Below are positions 1-8,968 of a DNA stretch of 64,000 bases, piece by piece (position 1 is the first letter of the stretch; each line of letters opens with the position of its first letter). The DNA comes from Iphinoe sp. HA4291-MV1 (GTDB lineage: Bacteria; Cyanobacteriota; Cyanobacteriia; Cyanobacteriales; Nostocaceae), in the NCBI GenBank assembly GCA_019359415.1, contig JAHHHH010000003.1, positions 62,001 through 126,000 of the forward strand, written 5' to 3'. The notes under the pieces were generated by a model that searched no databases, was not told the DNA's origin, and worked only from the letters and a program-made list of their open reading frames with translations. Both the position numbers and the translations under genes were made by a program.

Positions 1-2214
1 GTTTTGCAGAGTGGTAATTCTGTCGGGGAGTTCTTCGGGTTTTACCTTGAAGCGATCGCTCAAATCTTTCACGACCTTGTCCCGGACATTGAGGTAATCT
101 AGTATCGCAGGACCAGAAACAGCTTCAATTCGCCGCACTCCTGACGCCACGCCAGCTTCAGAGATAATTTTGAAAACGCCGATTTCCGCAGTATTGCCGA
201 CATGAGTTCCGCCGCACAGTTCCATTGATACACCAGGAAAGTCAATCACGCGGACTTCTTCGCCGTATTTTTCCCCGAACATCGCAACAGCACCTCTCGC
301 TTTTGCTTCTGCTAAAGGCAAAATTTCCACTTTGGCAGAATGTGCTTGGGCTATCCAAGTGTTCACCTGTTCCTCAATTTGCTGTATTTCTTCTGGTGTT
401 AAAGCACGCGGACAGTTGAAGTCAAACCGTAACCTGTCAAATGAAACGAGAGAACCTGCTTGCGATATAGAGTCATCAACAATTTTCTTCAACGCCGCTT
501 GCAAGAGGTGAGTTGCGGTGTGATTAGCTTGGAGGCGACGACGACAAGCTTTATCAATTTGTGCAGTTACAGCATCTCCTACTCGGATTGTACCGCGTTC
601 GATGCGTCCGAAGTGAACAAAAAAATCAGATTCTTTCTTCACATCGTGAATTGTCACGAGGACACCATCACCAGATAGATAACCGCGATCGCCAATTTGT
701 CCCCCCGACTCTGCATAAAATGGGGTTTGGTCGAGGACAATTTGCACGTCTGTCCCGGCTTCTGCGTCTTCTTGGGAGACACCATCTATTAATAGCACTT
801 CGACTTTGGATGTTGCGACAGGTTGGGTGTATCCCAAGAATTCTGTCGCATGGATGTGTTCCGCCAGCTTATCGAGAGAACCTTGTACTGTTAAGTCGAT
901 TGTTTCGTGTGATTCTCTACCGCGTTGTTTCTGCTTTTGCATTTGGACATCAAAACCCGCCTCATCAACAGTGAGGTTGTTTTCAGCAGCAATTTCTTGA
1001 GTCAGTTCTAGAGGGAAACCGTAAGTATCGTATAAGGTAAAGGCGCTTTCACCACTAATTTGGGTTTCGCCTTTGCCTTGCACCTGTTGGATAATTTCTG
1101 CCAGCAGTTCTTCACCGCGTTCCAAAGTTTTCAGGAAGCGGGACTCTTCTCGTTGCAGTTCTGCTTTGATGGCGTTTTCCCGTTCTCGTACATTGGGGTA
1201 AGCTGATTCCGAAAGTGCGATCGCACTTTCAGCAACTTGGGTGGTAAACTCTCCACCAATTCCAATTAATTTTCCATGACGGACAACGCGACGAATGAGG
1301 CGACGCAGCACATAACCTCGTCCCACGTTAGAAGCGCGGATTTCATCGGCTATCATGTGAACGACTGCACGAATGTGATCTCCAATCACTTTTAAGGAGA
1401 CTTTGGTTTTCTCATCAGCTTTGGCGTAGTCTATTCCAGCAATTTCCGCTGCTGTTTTAATAATGGGGAATATTAAATCGGTTTCGTAATTGTTGGGAAC
1501 GCCTTGGAGGATTTGCGCCATCCTCTCCAAACCCATCCCGGTGTCGATGTTTTTGTTCGCGAGTGGTGTTAAGTTCCCTTCAGCATCCTGGTTGTATTGC
1601 ATGAAGACGAGATTATAGAGCTCGATAAACCGGGTATCGTCTTCTAAATCTATGTTGTCATCCCCACGTTCGGGGTGAAAATCGTAGTGTATTTCTGAAG
1701 ATGGACCACAAGGACCAGTAGGACCAGAATTCCAAAAGTTATCTTCCCTCAAACGTTTAATTCTAGCTTCCGGAACACCAATTTTACCACGCCAGATTTC
1801 AAAAGCTTCGTCGTCTTCCTCAAAGACAGTAACGACGAGGTGTTCTCTTGGTAAACCAAAGACTTTTGTTGACAACTCCCAACCCCAAGCGATCGCTTGT
1901 TCTTTAAAATAGTCCCCAAAGCTGAAGTTCCCCAACATCTCAAAGAACGTGTGATGCCGTTGTGTGCGTCCGACATTTTCGATATCATTGGTACGAATGC
2001 ATTTTTGGGAAGTGGTCGCACGTTTGAATTCGCTTGTGCGCTGTCCTAGGAAGATGGGTTTAAATGGTACCATCCCCGCAATTGTCAGCAGTACGGTTGG
2101 ATCTTCTGGTACGAGGGAAGCACTTGGGAGAATTTGGTGTCCCCGTTGGGTGTAGAAGTCAAGGAATAAAGCGCGAATTTCGTTACCGCTCTTGTACTGG
2201 GGATGATAAGACAT
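1..2214 (-). CDS. alaS: Alanyl-tRNA synthetase, 3' end outside window
   Basis: This gene encodes the cytoplasmic enzyme that charges tRNA(Ala). The frame is open from an ATG at 2214 (protein start [14 protein letters not shown]) down to base 1, giving 738 codons; family members are near 880 residues, so only the C-terminal part is missing. The N-terminal catalytic core is recognisable ([36 protein letters not shown]). Towards the left edge come the editing-domain zinc-site motifs HTATHLL and CGGTHV. The window ends inside the linker that precedes the C-terminal domain. Identification is secure; no frame break is seen. It is transcribed away from the neighbouring TnpB remnant and stands alone here. 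Confidence 0.97.
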   Translation of the reverse strand, partial: MSYHPQYKSGNEIRALFLDFYTQRGHQILPSASLVPEDPTVLLTIAGMVPFKPIFLGQRTSEFKRATTSQKCIRTNDIENVGRTQRHHTFFEMLGNFSFGDYFKEQAIAWGWELSTKVFGLPREHLVVTVFEEDDEAFEIWRGKIGVPEARIKRLREDNFWNSGPTGPCGPSSEIHYDFHPERGDDNIDLEDDTRFIELYNLVFMQYNQDAEGNLTPLANKNIDTGMGLERMAQILQGVPNNYETDLIFPIIKTAAEIAGIDYAKADEKTKVSLKVIGDHIRAVVHMIADEIRASNVGRGYVLRRLIRRVVRHGKLIGIGGEFTTQVAESAIALSESAYPNVRERENAIKAELQREESRFLKTLERGEELLAEIIQQVQGKGETQISGESAFTLYDTYGFPLELTQEIAAENNLTVDEAGFDVQMQKQKQRGRESHETIDLTVQGSLDKLAEHIHATEFLGYTQPVATSKVEVLLIDGVSQEDAEAGTDVQIVLDQTPFYAESGGQIGDRGYLSGDGVLVTIHDVKKESDFFVHFGRIERGTIRVGDAVTAQIDKACRRRLQANHTATHLLQAALKKIVDDSISQAGSLVSFDRLRFDFNCPRALTPEEIQQIEEQVNTWIAQAHSAKVEILPLAEAKARGAVAMFGEKYGEEVRVIDFPGVSMELCGGTHVGNTAEIGVFKIISEAGVASGVRRIEAVSGPAILDYLNVRDKVVKDLSDRFKVKPEELPDRITTLQN

Positions 2215-2327
2215 GGGTGCTTACAAAAATAGTGTTAACGAATAAAGTTCTGAGTTCCGAGTCCTGAACAATAAATTATAAGTTCTGAGAAAGTCTTGAG
2301 TCATTTTCTCCTAGTTGACATCCTCTC

Positions 2328-2349
2328 CACCCTATAGAGGGATGGGGAT
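2328..2349. repeat. Imperfect hairpin next to TnpB remnant
   Basis: A short GC-rich stem with one bulged base (ctcca-CCCT / AGGG-a-tgggg) lies just downstream of the TnpB fragment. This resembles the subterminal hairpins of IS200/IS605-family right ends, which in cyanobacteria often read like 'gttgacatcctc...ggggattcc', as here. It probably marks the right end of the decayed element; the left end is not visible. Confidence 0.5.
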
Positions 2350-2357
2350 TCCAAGAA

Positions 2358-2645
2358 TCACTTCTTGGATCTCCTGGTTGTTCCCTTACGGGCTTTCGGC
2401 ACTTGGCTAGACGTTTCCGCCCCCGCTAGTACGCCTGCACAGGCAGTTTCCCTTCCCCGATTGTCCACGGGTACTAAGTTCAATCCACGCAATAACACCA
2501 TCTCAGCAGCCGCATGATCTCGATGCGTTTGATAGCCACACTCAAGACAATGATGTTTATATATTTTTGCATTTTGTTTCGGTTTGCGACCAGTAACCTT
2601 TGCTAAGAGATCAGCGTATGCAGCTATTGTGTCATATACACTCAC
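2358..2645 (-). pseudogene. TnpB (IS200/IS605-type) C-terminal remnant
   Basis: A 95-residue reading frame with a GTG start. It contains only the second half of the TnpB zinc ribbon and the end of its RuvC domain (HCLECGYQTHRDHAAAEMVL), followed by the variable basic tail. Intact TnpB proteins are about 400 residues and have two CxxC pairs; here the first pair and all upstream RuvC motifs are absent, so the frame is a decayed fragment. The hairpin just downstream fits the right end of such an element. The first ~30 residues do not match the expected upstream TnpB sequence, which suggests an internal deletion. It is unlikely to be functional. Confidence 0.75.
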
Positions 2646-2758
2646 CTAACTCTGGAATCTAACTCTGGCACCTAACTTTGGTAGGATGAGCGAGCGTGCT
2701 GACGATTATTACAATCGAAGCAGAGAAAAAAATCAAAATTCCCTAAAAGAGGTAGATT

Positions 2759-2962
2759 ATGGCGTTAAAACTAACCGTACCGAATATTGCCTGTCAAGAT
2801 TGTGCAACAACTATTACCGAATCCATTCATACAATGGAACCTGATGCCAAAGTAGGTGTGGATGTGAATGCTAAAACTGTGACTGTAGAATCTGCTGCTT
2901 CTGAAGAGTCAATCAAACAGGCAATTGTTTCTGCTGGTTACACGATTGAAGGTTATCAATAA
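2759..2962 (+). CDS. Heavy-metal-associated (CopZ-like) protein
   Basis: A 67-residue single HMA-domain protein. The metal-binding motif is in the first loop (NIACQDCATTI, CxxC at residues 13-16), and the beta-alpha-beta pattern ends with AGYTIEGY. Free HMA proteins of this size are cytosolic metallochaperones that usually carry Cu(I) to P-type ATPases; a Zn or other metal role is possible, since the motif is not the canonical MxCxxC. A good ribosome site (AGAGGT) lies 8-9 bases before the ATG. No transporter gene is adjacent, so its partner is elsewhere in the genome. Confidence 0.88.
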   Translation: MALKLTVPNIACQDCATTITESIHTMEPDAKVGVDVNAKTVTVESAASEESIKQAIVSAGYTIEGYQ

Positions 2963-3104
2963 CGGTTCATTTACTATACGTAATCAACTGTGTTAGGGGA
3001 AGAAGGTTTTTGACACTCCCACGCCTAAAAGAATACTGCTGGCGAATCAGGGGTAAGACCCCACAGACTTGTTCTCAGTCAGAGACTGGGAATACAGTTA
3101 TCGA

Positions 3105-3142
3105 GGCTCCGCCTCGCGTTTAGGGGGACCAGAGGCGGAGCC
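3105..3142. repeat. Perfect 11-bp inverted repeat in intergenic region
   Basis: GGCTCCGCCTC at 3105-3115 is exactly complementary to GAGGCGGAGCC at 3132-3142, with a 16-base loop. A smaller palindrome (CAGTC/GACTG, 3076-3088) lies just before it. The rest of the gap 2963-3636 is AT-rich and I see no gene in it. This looks like one of the dispersed palindromic repeats of cyanobacterial genomes; it could also act as a transcription end for the upstream HMA gene, but no T-run follows. Confidence 0.6.
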
Positions 3143-3636
3143 TTCTACTACGGCAGTTACGTAACTTTACTGAGAATTTCTGCAAATTAAAAAGTGTAAA
3201 TAAATATAAGTAAGGGAGAAGGTTAAAGCTATTTTCTCGTATCTTATTCCTTATTTTTGCTCAAAAAGTTCTTAATTTTGGAAACAATTCCTAGTATATT
3301 TTAGAACTAAATTATGAATTTTAGTTCTAAGTATTATAAAAATATCTTTGTAGTCCAAAAAATGTTCAGTATTTTTACTGTTTGAAATCAATGCTCAAAG
3401 AGCAGACATTATGTATCAGAAATATAAACAACAGTGATTGTGGTAGTAAAAGTCAACTACCATGAGGTGGAAAAAATGAGAGATTGATGCTAAGGCTAAG
3501 AGTAAAACAATTAAAATAGGGAATAGTGAGTGCCCCACGCTGTCAAAAATATGGGCACAATCGGTCATCATAGGGAGTGTCAGTAAATCTACTAGAGTTA
3601 AATTCTTAAAGTTGATATAAAGCAAAAACCAGAGCA

Positions 3637-4701
3637 ATGAACATATCTATTCTGGTCTTCGGAGGTGATAATTCTCTCACCAAACTTCCAGATCAGATCC
3701 GTAATGCATCTGCGTTTAGCGTAGAAGCGATCGGTAATCTGAGTCAGGCGGTGTCGCGAATCCAAATCACACCGCCTGATGTCATACTGATACAGGCTAG
3801 CTCGGATGACAGTATGGAACTCTGCCATTGGTTGAAAGAACAGACAAAGCTATCCTGGATTTACTGTATCCTTTTGGAGGATCGTCCCCAGGTGCTTGCC
3901 CTAAGAAGTGAGTGTGGTAGAGAATGGGAGTTGGAGATGGCATCTGCTGCACTACGTCAAGGAGCCGATGCTTACATTTGGCAGCTACCAAAGGAAAAAA
4001 CAGACTATCTCCCACCAGAAAAAACTGCCAATGAGCAGTTACTACTAGCTCATTTAACTGTAGGCTTGCGTAAGGCACAGAAATATCGTGATTTGCTGCG
4101 GACAAATGACTTGTTGTCAGCCATAGCCTTATTTGATTCGTTAACAGAATGGAATAATCGCCGTGCTTTGGAGTGGGACTTACCCAGGCAAATAGAAAAA
4201 GCCCGTAGTCATGAAACTCCACTCTCGTTAATTATTCTAGATGTGGACCATTTTAAAAAAGTGAACGATAGCTATGGACATTTGGTTGGCGATCGCGTGT
4301 TGCAGTTACTGTGTCACCGTCTACGCCATAATCTGCGGTTTCAAGATACTCCATTCCGCTATGGTGGAGAGGAATTTGTGATTGTTTTGACCAACACCAA
4401 CTGCGATGAAGCACTCGTCGTGGCACGTCGTCTCAATCGTGTCGTCGGTGAAGAACCATTTGCAATTAATAGCCAACTCACTATCAATGTTACAATCAGT
4501 CTGGGGACAGCTTGTCTACAACCAGAAGATGATGGCAACGGAATCAGCTTGTTAGAACGTGCTGATCAACACCTCCTGCAGGCTAAAGCTGCTGGACGCA
4601 ATTGTGCCATTGGTTGCAGTGGTTACATGTTCCATCTAGAATGCAGCAAGAGTACTGCCGCTCATCTTCGATGTCCCAGTATGGGCAATAGCCGCCAATA
4701 A
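3637..4701 (+). CDS. Receiver-like/GGDEF diguanylate cyclase
   Basis: A 354-residue protein predicted to make cyclic di-GMP. Residues 1-130 resemble a response-regulator receiver domain, but the phosphoacceptor position reads PPDVILIQ (Q instead of D) and the GAD.Y motif lacks the following lysine, so this domain is probably not phosphorylated. Residues about 165-330 are a GGDEF domain: metal-binding Asp in LDVDHFKKVNDSYGH, active-site GGEEF, and an allosteric inhibition site RFQD at the correct spacing before it. The usual DxLTGLPNRR motif is degenerate (DSLTEWNNRR). The catalytic loop is intact, so activity is likely. The next gene is convergent, 13 bases away. Confidence 0.9.
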   Translation: MNISILVFGGDNSLTKLPDQIRNASAFSVEAIGNLSQAVSRIQITPPDVILIQASSDDSMELCHWLKEQTKLSWIYCILLEDRPQVLALRSECGREWELEMASAALRQGADAYIWQLPKEKTDYLPPEKTANEQLLLAHLTVGLRKAQKYRDLLRTNDLLSAIALFDSLTEWNNRRALEWDLPRQIEKARSHETPLSLIILDVDHFKKVNDSYGHLVGDRVLQLLCHRLRHNLRFQDTPFRYGGEEFVIVLTNTNCDEALVVARRLNRVVGEEPFAINSQLTINVTISLGTACLQPEDDGNGISLLERADQHLLQAKAAGRNCAIGCSGYMFHLECSKSTAAHLRCPSMGNSRQ

Positions 4702-4714
4702 GAAAACTGAGCGT

Positions 4715-5404
4715 TCAGGGTATTTCTTCACAAACCTCCACAATTGCATGAGTGCATTCTGCTACTGAAGCACGTTCTCGCATAGCCTTCACTAAGGCTT
4801 GATATGCCAACCAGTTTTCTTGCAAGAGAGTTTTGGCTTGAAGGATGCAAAAGCGCTGTTTCTGTTCACCAGATGATGCAGAAAAACCTAAATTTGTCAA
4901 TACCATTGATAGCTTGCTTTTATCATCAGCTCCTCCCTCCGAGTTTTCGTAAACCAGTGTTTCAGCAGCAATACCTGCCATCCAAATGGTGCAGTAACGG
5001 TCTAGCATTTGAGCACTGATTGTACCTCGTTCTAGTTGGGATGCTAATTCGCCATCGTCAAAACTCACGCCACCTAGTCCTGGTTGTCTTTGTTTGAGTG
5101 CTTCCCAAGCACTTAAAGTATAAGTCATAACCGGAACACCTAGCAGGTAAGCGACGATAAAATGTCCTGCTTCGTGGTGAATAATGCGTTCTCTGTGTTC
5201 CGGAGAAAAACCAGCTATCCAATCTAACAGTAAATTTCCACCTTTGCCTTGTAAACTAAATGCATCAAAAGTTGCAATTCCCAAAACGGTAAAGGTCAGT
5301 GTAGCCGGGATTGTGGGTGACAAGTGAACCAACGGTCCTAAAAGGCTAGAAATCGTCATTATAAAAACAGATATTGCTATTAAGTTTAGGGCTGTTTTGC
5401 TCAT
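4715..5404 (-). CDS. FtsH-like M41 metalloprotease without ATPase domain
   Basis: A 229-residue membrane protein. Two hydrophobic segments near residues 8-27 and 32-50 would anchor it. The zinc motif HHEAGH follows at about 76-81, and the third metal ligand probably lies in the GADDKSK segment that aligns with the FtsH TGASNDL region; AGIAAETLVY matches the FtsH helix between these. There is no AAA+ ATPase module, so this is a stand-alone peptidase-domain relative of FtsH, a type known from cyanobacteria and plastids. Whether it cleaves proteins, or acts as an assembly factor, cannot be told from sequence. It is convergent with the GGDEF gene. Confidence 0.82.
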   Translation of the reverse strand: MSKTALNLIAISVFIMTISSLLGPLVHLSPTIPATLTFTVLGIATFDAFSLQGKGGNLLLDWIAGFSPEHRERIIHHEAGHFIVAYLLGVPVMTYTLSAWEALKQRQPGLGGVSFDDGELASQLERGTISAQMLDRYCTIWMAGIAAETLVYENSEGGADDKSKLSMVLTNLGFSASSGEQKQRFCILQAKTLLQENWLAYQALVKAMRERASVAECTHAIVEVCEEIP

Positions 5405-5490
5405 ACCAAAGATAGTTCAGCTTAATCTTTCTTAATTCTTTTTTAATTATGATAGAACCAGCCCTTTCAAGGTGGGTAAAAATTTTATTA

Positions 5491-5512
5491 GAGACGTAGC
5501 ATGACGTCTCTA
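5491..5512. repeat. AGAGACGT/ACGTCTCT palindrome, copy 1
   Basis: The 8-base arms AGAGACGT (5491-5498) and ACGTCTCT (5505-5512) flank a 6-base loop. The same arms recur at 11319-11342 with a different loop, so this is a dispersed repeat family rather than a gene-specific terminator. Confidence 0.7.
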
Positions 5513-5549
5513 CACTCTTTAACCTCTTGATCCTGTGTTCTGGAGTGCC

Positions 5550-5585
5550 TGGTGTGGTTAAATAAAATACTTTTTAACCGCACCA
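5550..5585. repeat. 13-bp inverted repeat
   Basis: TGGTGTGGTTAAA (5550-5562) pairs with TTTAACCGCACCA (5573-5585) with a single mismatch and a 10-base loop. It lies in the gene-free stretch 5405-5686, which otherwise holds no feature I can support. Confidence 0.6.
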
Positions 5586-5686
5586 GACACAGAGAATGCA
5601 CCAGAGAAAAGAAGAGATTTCATGGTTACCAAAAAAGATTTCAGGCATCAGGCATAAGGTATCAGGTTTTTGGTAAGTTAATTGGT

Positions 5687-6106
5687 CTAAAGCTCTCCGT
5701 CCCTTGCGCGTGCCCTTAGAGGATGTTGACTCCAGAGAGAACCCATGTAAAGAAGAGCAAGGATGCGCTGGAGTGCCATCTGCTGCCCTTGAGCAATTAA
5801 TTCAGCTTCTTTGCGCTGGTTGATGTCTTGCACAATGGCAAGGAGATAAGCAGGGTTTTCCTTGGCATCGCGGACGAGTGAAAGGGACAGGTTTGCCCAG
5901 AGCCAGGAGCCATCTTTGCGAATGTAGCGCTTCTCGGTGTGGTAAGCAGACAGTTCACCGTTGATTAAGCGCTGCACCGAGGCGAGATTGTCCGCTAGGG
6001 TGTCGGGGTTGCCAATTCTGCGGCGCGGTCTGGCGCGGCTTTTGCTTGGGCTTGCAGGGTGGTGAGGCGATCGCATAGTTGTGCCAACTATTGTTAATCG
6101 CTGGTC
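5687..6106 (-). pseudogene. Broken PAS/PAC sensor gene fragment
   Basis: The 129-residue frame 5687-6076 carries a clear PAC segment (EKRYIRKDGSWLWANL ... AIVQDINQRKEAE), as found between PAS domains of cyanobacterial sensor kinases. Upstream of it the coiled-coil sequence continues in other frames: one frame reads LCDRLTTLQAQAKAAP and then stops, and further upstream a third reads QEDYDQRLTIVG. At least two frameshifts therefore separate pieces of what was one protein. No kinase or GGDEF output domain follows; the frame ends soon after the PAC. I call it a decayed fragment. A sequencing error could explain one shift but not the loss of the output domain. Confidence 0.65.
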
Positions 6107-6144
6107 GTAGTCCTCCTGGCTTGCACCTCACTTAACTCTATCAT

Positions 6145-6177
6145 GGGCTTGTGAATTACCTCATTCTCAACAAGCCC
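6145..6177 (+). terminator. Possible hairpin terminator
   Basis: GGGCTTGT (6145-6152) pairs exactly with ACAAGCCC (6170-6177), followed after three bases by a T-run. The shape fits a factor-independent terminator on the plus strand, but no plus-strand gene precedes it, and the 17-base loop is long. It may be just another dispersed palindrome. The remainder of 6107-6407 shows no gene. Confidence 0.3.
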
Positions 6178-6407
6178 TGCTTTTTGCTGTGAGCAATTAC
6201 ACGGAATCTAAAGCTTCTGGACAGAACGCTTGGGCATTTTGGTTATTAGTCATGACATCAGGCTGCTTACGCGCCTATGTGATCGTTGGATTGATTTAAA
6301 ACCGCGCGAAGTTTGACAGTATGTCTTTTGACTCCAGGTGCAATGAACAAGAGAATTATGAAGTAGATTCTACCGAATAAGCCTTTTTTGTAGACACAGA
6401 ACACAGA

Positions 6408-6743
6408 ATGAAAAAAATTCTTTCAGTATTGTTGCTGGGCATAGCAATTTTCACGCTCGCCTTCAATCGTCCAGCTCTTGCAGGAGATGCAGCTAAAGGA
6501 GCGAAAATCTTTAGTGCTAATTGCGCTCAGTGTCATGCGGGTGGGAAGAACCTAGTTAACGCTGCCAAAACCCTAAAAAAAGAGGCTTTGGAAAAGTTTG
6601 GGATGTACTCAGAAGAAGCTATTATCGCCCAAGTGACAAAAGGTAAAGGTGCCATGCCCGCCTTCAAAGGTCGTTTGAAACCTGAGCAAATTGAAGATGT
6701 CACAGCATACGTGCTGGGAAAAGCTGATAAGGGATGGAAGTAA
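6408..6743 (+). CDS. petJ: Cytochrome c6
   Basis: A soluble thylakoid-lumen electron carrier that takes electrons from cytochrome b6f to photosystem I (or to terminal oxidase), replacing plastocyanin when copper is scarce. The 111-residue precursor has a typical signal peptide (hydrophobic core at residues 5-20, cleavage after NRPALA). The mature part starts [10 protein letters not shown] and has the heme motif CAQCH, with the distal Met ligand in GKGAMPAF and the C-terminal [10 protein letters not shown] helix. The mature length of about 85 residues is normal. It stands alone, with roughly 300 bases of non-coding sequence upstream. Copper control is usual for petJ but I see no site I can name. 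Confidence 0.95.
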   Translation: MKKILSVLLLGIAIFTLAFNRPALAGDAAKGAKIFSANCAQCHAGGKNLVNAAKTLKKEALEKFGMYSEEAIIAQVTKGKGAMPAFKGRLKPEQIEDVTAYVLGKADKGWK

Positions 6744-6952
6744 AGCCCAAATCAGACTGTTATTGCTGTAAATAAGCTGTCATGCATATAAGAATGCACA
6801 CAGCTAGGGACTAGACGACTCGCGCTGACTGATTTTTTCCGAATTGAATGAGCGTAAAGTGCGTGCTTTGAGGGCATATTTTGAATTGTTTAGTAGGTAG
6901 GGCATATACCTTACCTACTGCTCTTGTTGTGCTAGCAACGTGAGAAACACTT

Positions 6953-7204
6953 ATGAACAGCTTGTTTGAATTGATTCTCAATTTTGGTATTGCTGTTGCA
7001 CTCGCCTGTTGTTTTCTCGCTTCACCTTTATACTCATCACGTAACCCCAGCACCAATATCACAGCAAGCGACTTTTTCAAGTTGGGGGTAGAAAAGATGC
7101 AAGTGACTTTCAATCAGCTGCGTCTTCGCGGTTTGTATTCATCCAAACAGGAGATAAAGCCTCTACATCTATCTCCTTTGTTTCACCCTCTTCAGTATTT
7201 TTAA
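6953..7204 (+). CDS. Small hypothetical protein (doubtful)
   Basis: An 83-residue frame beginning with a hydrophobic stretch (residues 3-27) that could be a signal peptide or membrane anchor. I recognise no family. It overlaps the 3' end of the convergent RNA methyltransferase gene by 95 bases, and its last 30 residues lie in that antisense region, so at best only the first ~55 codons look like real coding sequence. The ribosome site is weak. Confidence 0.25.
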   Translation: MNSLFELILNFGIAVALACCFLASPLYSSRNPSTNITASDFFKLGVEKMQVTFNQLRLRGLYSSKQEIKPLHLSPLFHPLQYF

Positions 7205-8078
7205 AAAGTACTGTAAATGCACCTGCACCCAATCTATCTTGGGGAAATATCCGGTAACAAGACACAGAAGTTAAATGCGACTGATAATCTTGTAAATGAC
7301 TAATCTCAACTGCCTGAAACTGAGGAAATCTTTCTAAAAACCATTCACAAACTTCCTCATTTTCCTCAAGAGAATAAGTGCAAGTCATATAAGCAAGATA
7401 TCCTTGAGGTGCAACAATATGAGCAGAATTGGCTATGATTCTCTTTTGCCGATTCGCACTTTTATTAATAGCAGTCGGATGAAAACATCCAGGTGCTTTT
7501 TCACCTTTAGCAAGTAAAGATTGCCCTGTACAAGGGGCATCTACTATAACTAAATCACTGTATAAAGGTATCATTTCAGCAAAAATACTAGAATCTTTAT
7601 TAACGACGACAGAGAGGTTAATCTGACAACGTTTTAAGTTAGAAATTAACATTCCTAAACGTTTACCAATGACTTCGTTAGTTATTAATAATTCAGGTTG
7701 TAAACTTTTCCAAGCGAAGACACTTTTTCCTCCTGGTGCAGCACACATATCAAAAACTAACTTAACAGGGCTAGGAATTGTTAACAAAATAGAAGCTGCG
7801 AACACAGAAGAAAAATCTAGACAATAAAAATATCCTTGTTTATGTAGGGGATGTTGACCAGGTTTTTCTCCAAGTAATAAACGGTCTATAAATTGCGGTT
7901 GCCAAGTCGTTGGTGTTTCGACAGGAAAGGGAGAAGATTCAGGTTTTTCTTGACACCAAAGAATGCAGGGATGGAAAGGTTTGGGATTCATTAAAGCCTC
8001 CACAAATCTCTCCTGTTCATCTGGAGCTTCAAACAAACGACGCGAAAGTTTAAGTAATAAGTTAGATGCTTTTTCCAT
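7110..8078 (-). CDS. RsmB/Nop2-family RNA cytosine-C5 methyltransferase
   Basis: A 322-residue SAM-dependent methyltransferase of the NOL1/NOP2/Sun class, which makes 5-methylcytosine in rRNA or tRNA. Visible motifs are the SAM-binding loop DMCAAPGGKSVFA, the acidic strand ITNEVIGKRLGML, motif IV DAPCTGQS and motif VI TCTYSLEENE. Both family cysteines (PC and TC) are present, so catalysis is expected. It lacks the N-terminal NusB-like RNA-binding domain of true RsmB, and no C-terminal PUA domain is seen, so the substrate is unclear. It is convergent with the small frame at 6953. Confidence 0.9.
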   Translation of the reverse strand: MEKASNLLLKLSRRLFEAPDEQERFVEALMNPKPFHPCILWCQEKPESSPFPVETPTTWQPQFIDRLLLGEKPGQHPLHKQGYFYCLDFSSVFAASILLTIPSPVKLVFDMCAAPGGKSVFAWKSLQPELLITNEVIGKRLGMLISNLKRCQINLSVVVNKDSSIFAEMIPLYSDLVIVDAPCTGQSLLAKGEKAPGCFHPTAINKSANRQKRIIANSAHIVAPQGYLAYMTCTYSLEENEEVCEWFLERFPQFQAVEISHLQDYQSHLTSVSCYRIFPQDRLGAGAFTVLFKNTEEGETKEIDVEALSPVWMNTNREDAAD

Positions 8079-8111
8079 AATATTTGGTCAATAAGATAGC
8101 AGTCCTATTTG

Positions 8112-8170
8112 ATATCATGTCCGGTTGATTAGTTGTGCGGGATTTATAAGCAATTAACCGGACATGATAT
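8112..8170. repeat. Long perfect inverted repeat
   Basis: ATATCATGTCCGGTT (8112-8126) is exactly complementary to AACCGGACATGATAT (8156-8170). Pairing continues inward for another four bases with one G-T, giving a stem of about 19 bp around a 21-base loop. It sits between the RNA methyltransferase start and the small membrane protein end. With no gene between the arms and no T-run, it could be a dispersed palindromic repeat or an operator-like site. Confidence 0.7.
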
Positions 8171-8278
8171 GAGTTGTGAAATCTTGGCAAGAGATGAGGA
8201 GGATGAGGAAGCATCTCCCTCATCCTCCCCAGATGAGTGTTCACAAATCATTTAGGATTACTATAACAACAGGTGGAT

Positions 8279-8542
8279 TCAATCTTTATGCCCATGCTGC
8301 CATGCTGCACCAAATGCTGCACCAAACGCCGCCCCAGCTCCAGCTACCAAACCAGTGCTCATTCCCTTGATAGTTCTGGTTATTTGGTCTTGGGTTAGAC
8401 ATTCACTCGTAACTGTGCTAGCTTGCAAACACCAATTGCCCTCTGCCCAACTTGCGATACCTCCTACAATAACACCAGCTAAACTACAGGACACAACAAG
8501 GAGCAAAAGGCGTTTCGTTTCTATTTCTTTAGGCAGTTGCAT
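8279..8542 (-). CDS. Small hypothetical membrane protein
   Basis: An 87-residue protein with two predicted membrane segments (about residues 11-31 and 60-80), the second rich in Gly and Ala with a doubled GAAFGAAF unit. Two cysteines (WCLQ, ECLT) lie in the loop between them. I do not recognise the family. The single open frame, the start context and the amphipathic layout argue for a real gene, but nothing in the neighbourhood points to a role. The repeat of codons around 8300-8330 is simple sequence and may vary between strains. Confidence 0.5.
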   Translation of the reverse strand: MQLPKEIETKRLLLLVVSCSLAGVIVGGIASWAEGNWCLQASTVTSECLTQDQITRTIKGMSTGLVAGAGAAFGAAFGAAWQHGHKD

Positions 8543-8725
8543 AAAATTTCGCAGATGGTAAATAGTCCAAAACTACTTTACACATCCACGTTGCTCTTGT
8601 CAGCTGAGGTATAAAACTCTTTATCATTTTCAAACCGATTGATAAGTACCTCCGCTAAACCCGGTGAAGAGTGTCGCCCGAAAAGTTCCTTGCAACTACG
8701 CTTGCAGGTTTGAGGTGAGACGGCT

Positions 8726-8968
8726 ATGGTTGTGGCAAGTTTTTGGGGTACTGAACCTAAGCCTGTTGAAGTGAAGATTGCTACAACGGTTTTAGAAAAA
8801 CTCCCTCCACTTAGCATTCATGGAATGTCCGGTTGGCGGGTTGAAACAGTCTGTTCTGTGCGCCCAAAAGAATTCCTAAATACAGAATGGCAAGTTAATT
8901 ACCACACTCTTGATGTTTACAAACCTCATGTCAAGCTACGTCAAAATCTCAGCCATATCATTGTATAG
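8726..8968 (+). CDS. Small hypothetical protein (doubtful)
   Basis: An 80-residue frame with a good ribosome site (GAGGTGAG about 9 bases upstream of the ATG). It has no recognisable motif. Its last ~40 bases overlap the start of the dehydrogenase gene in another frame. It could be a real small gene, a decayed one, or chance; the opposite strand also has an open frame here (8578-8817), which lowers confidence in both. Confidence 0.25.
   Translation: MVVASFWGTEPKPVEVKIATTVLEKLPPLSIHGMSGWRVETVCSVRPKEFLNTEWQVNYHTLDVYKPHVKLRQNLSHIIV

Noticed and set aside
8062-8244. Minus-strand 60-residue frame as a gene
   Set aside because: It spans the long inverted repeat at 8112-8170 and overlaps the methyltransferase start; the sequence is explained by the repeat.
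8578-8817. Minus-strand 79-residue frame as a gene
   Set aside because: It lies opposite another weak frame, has no recognisable motif, and its composition looks like antisense sequence.
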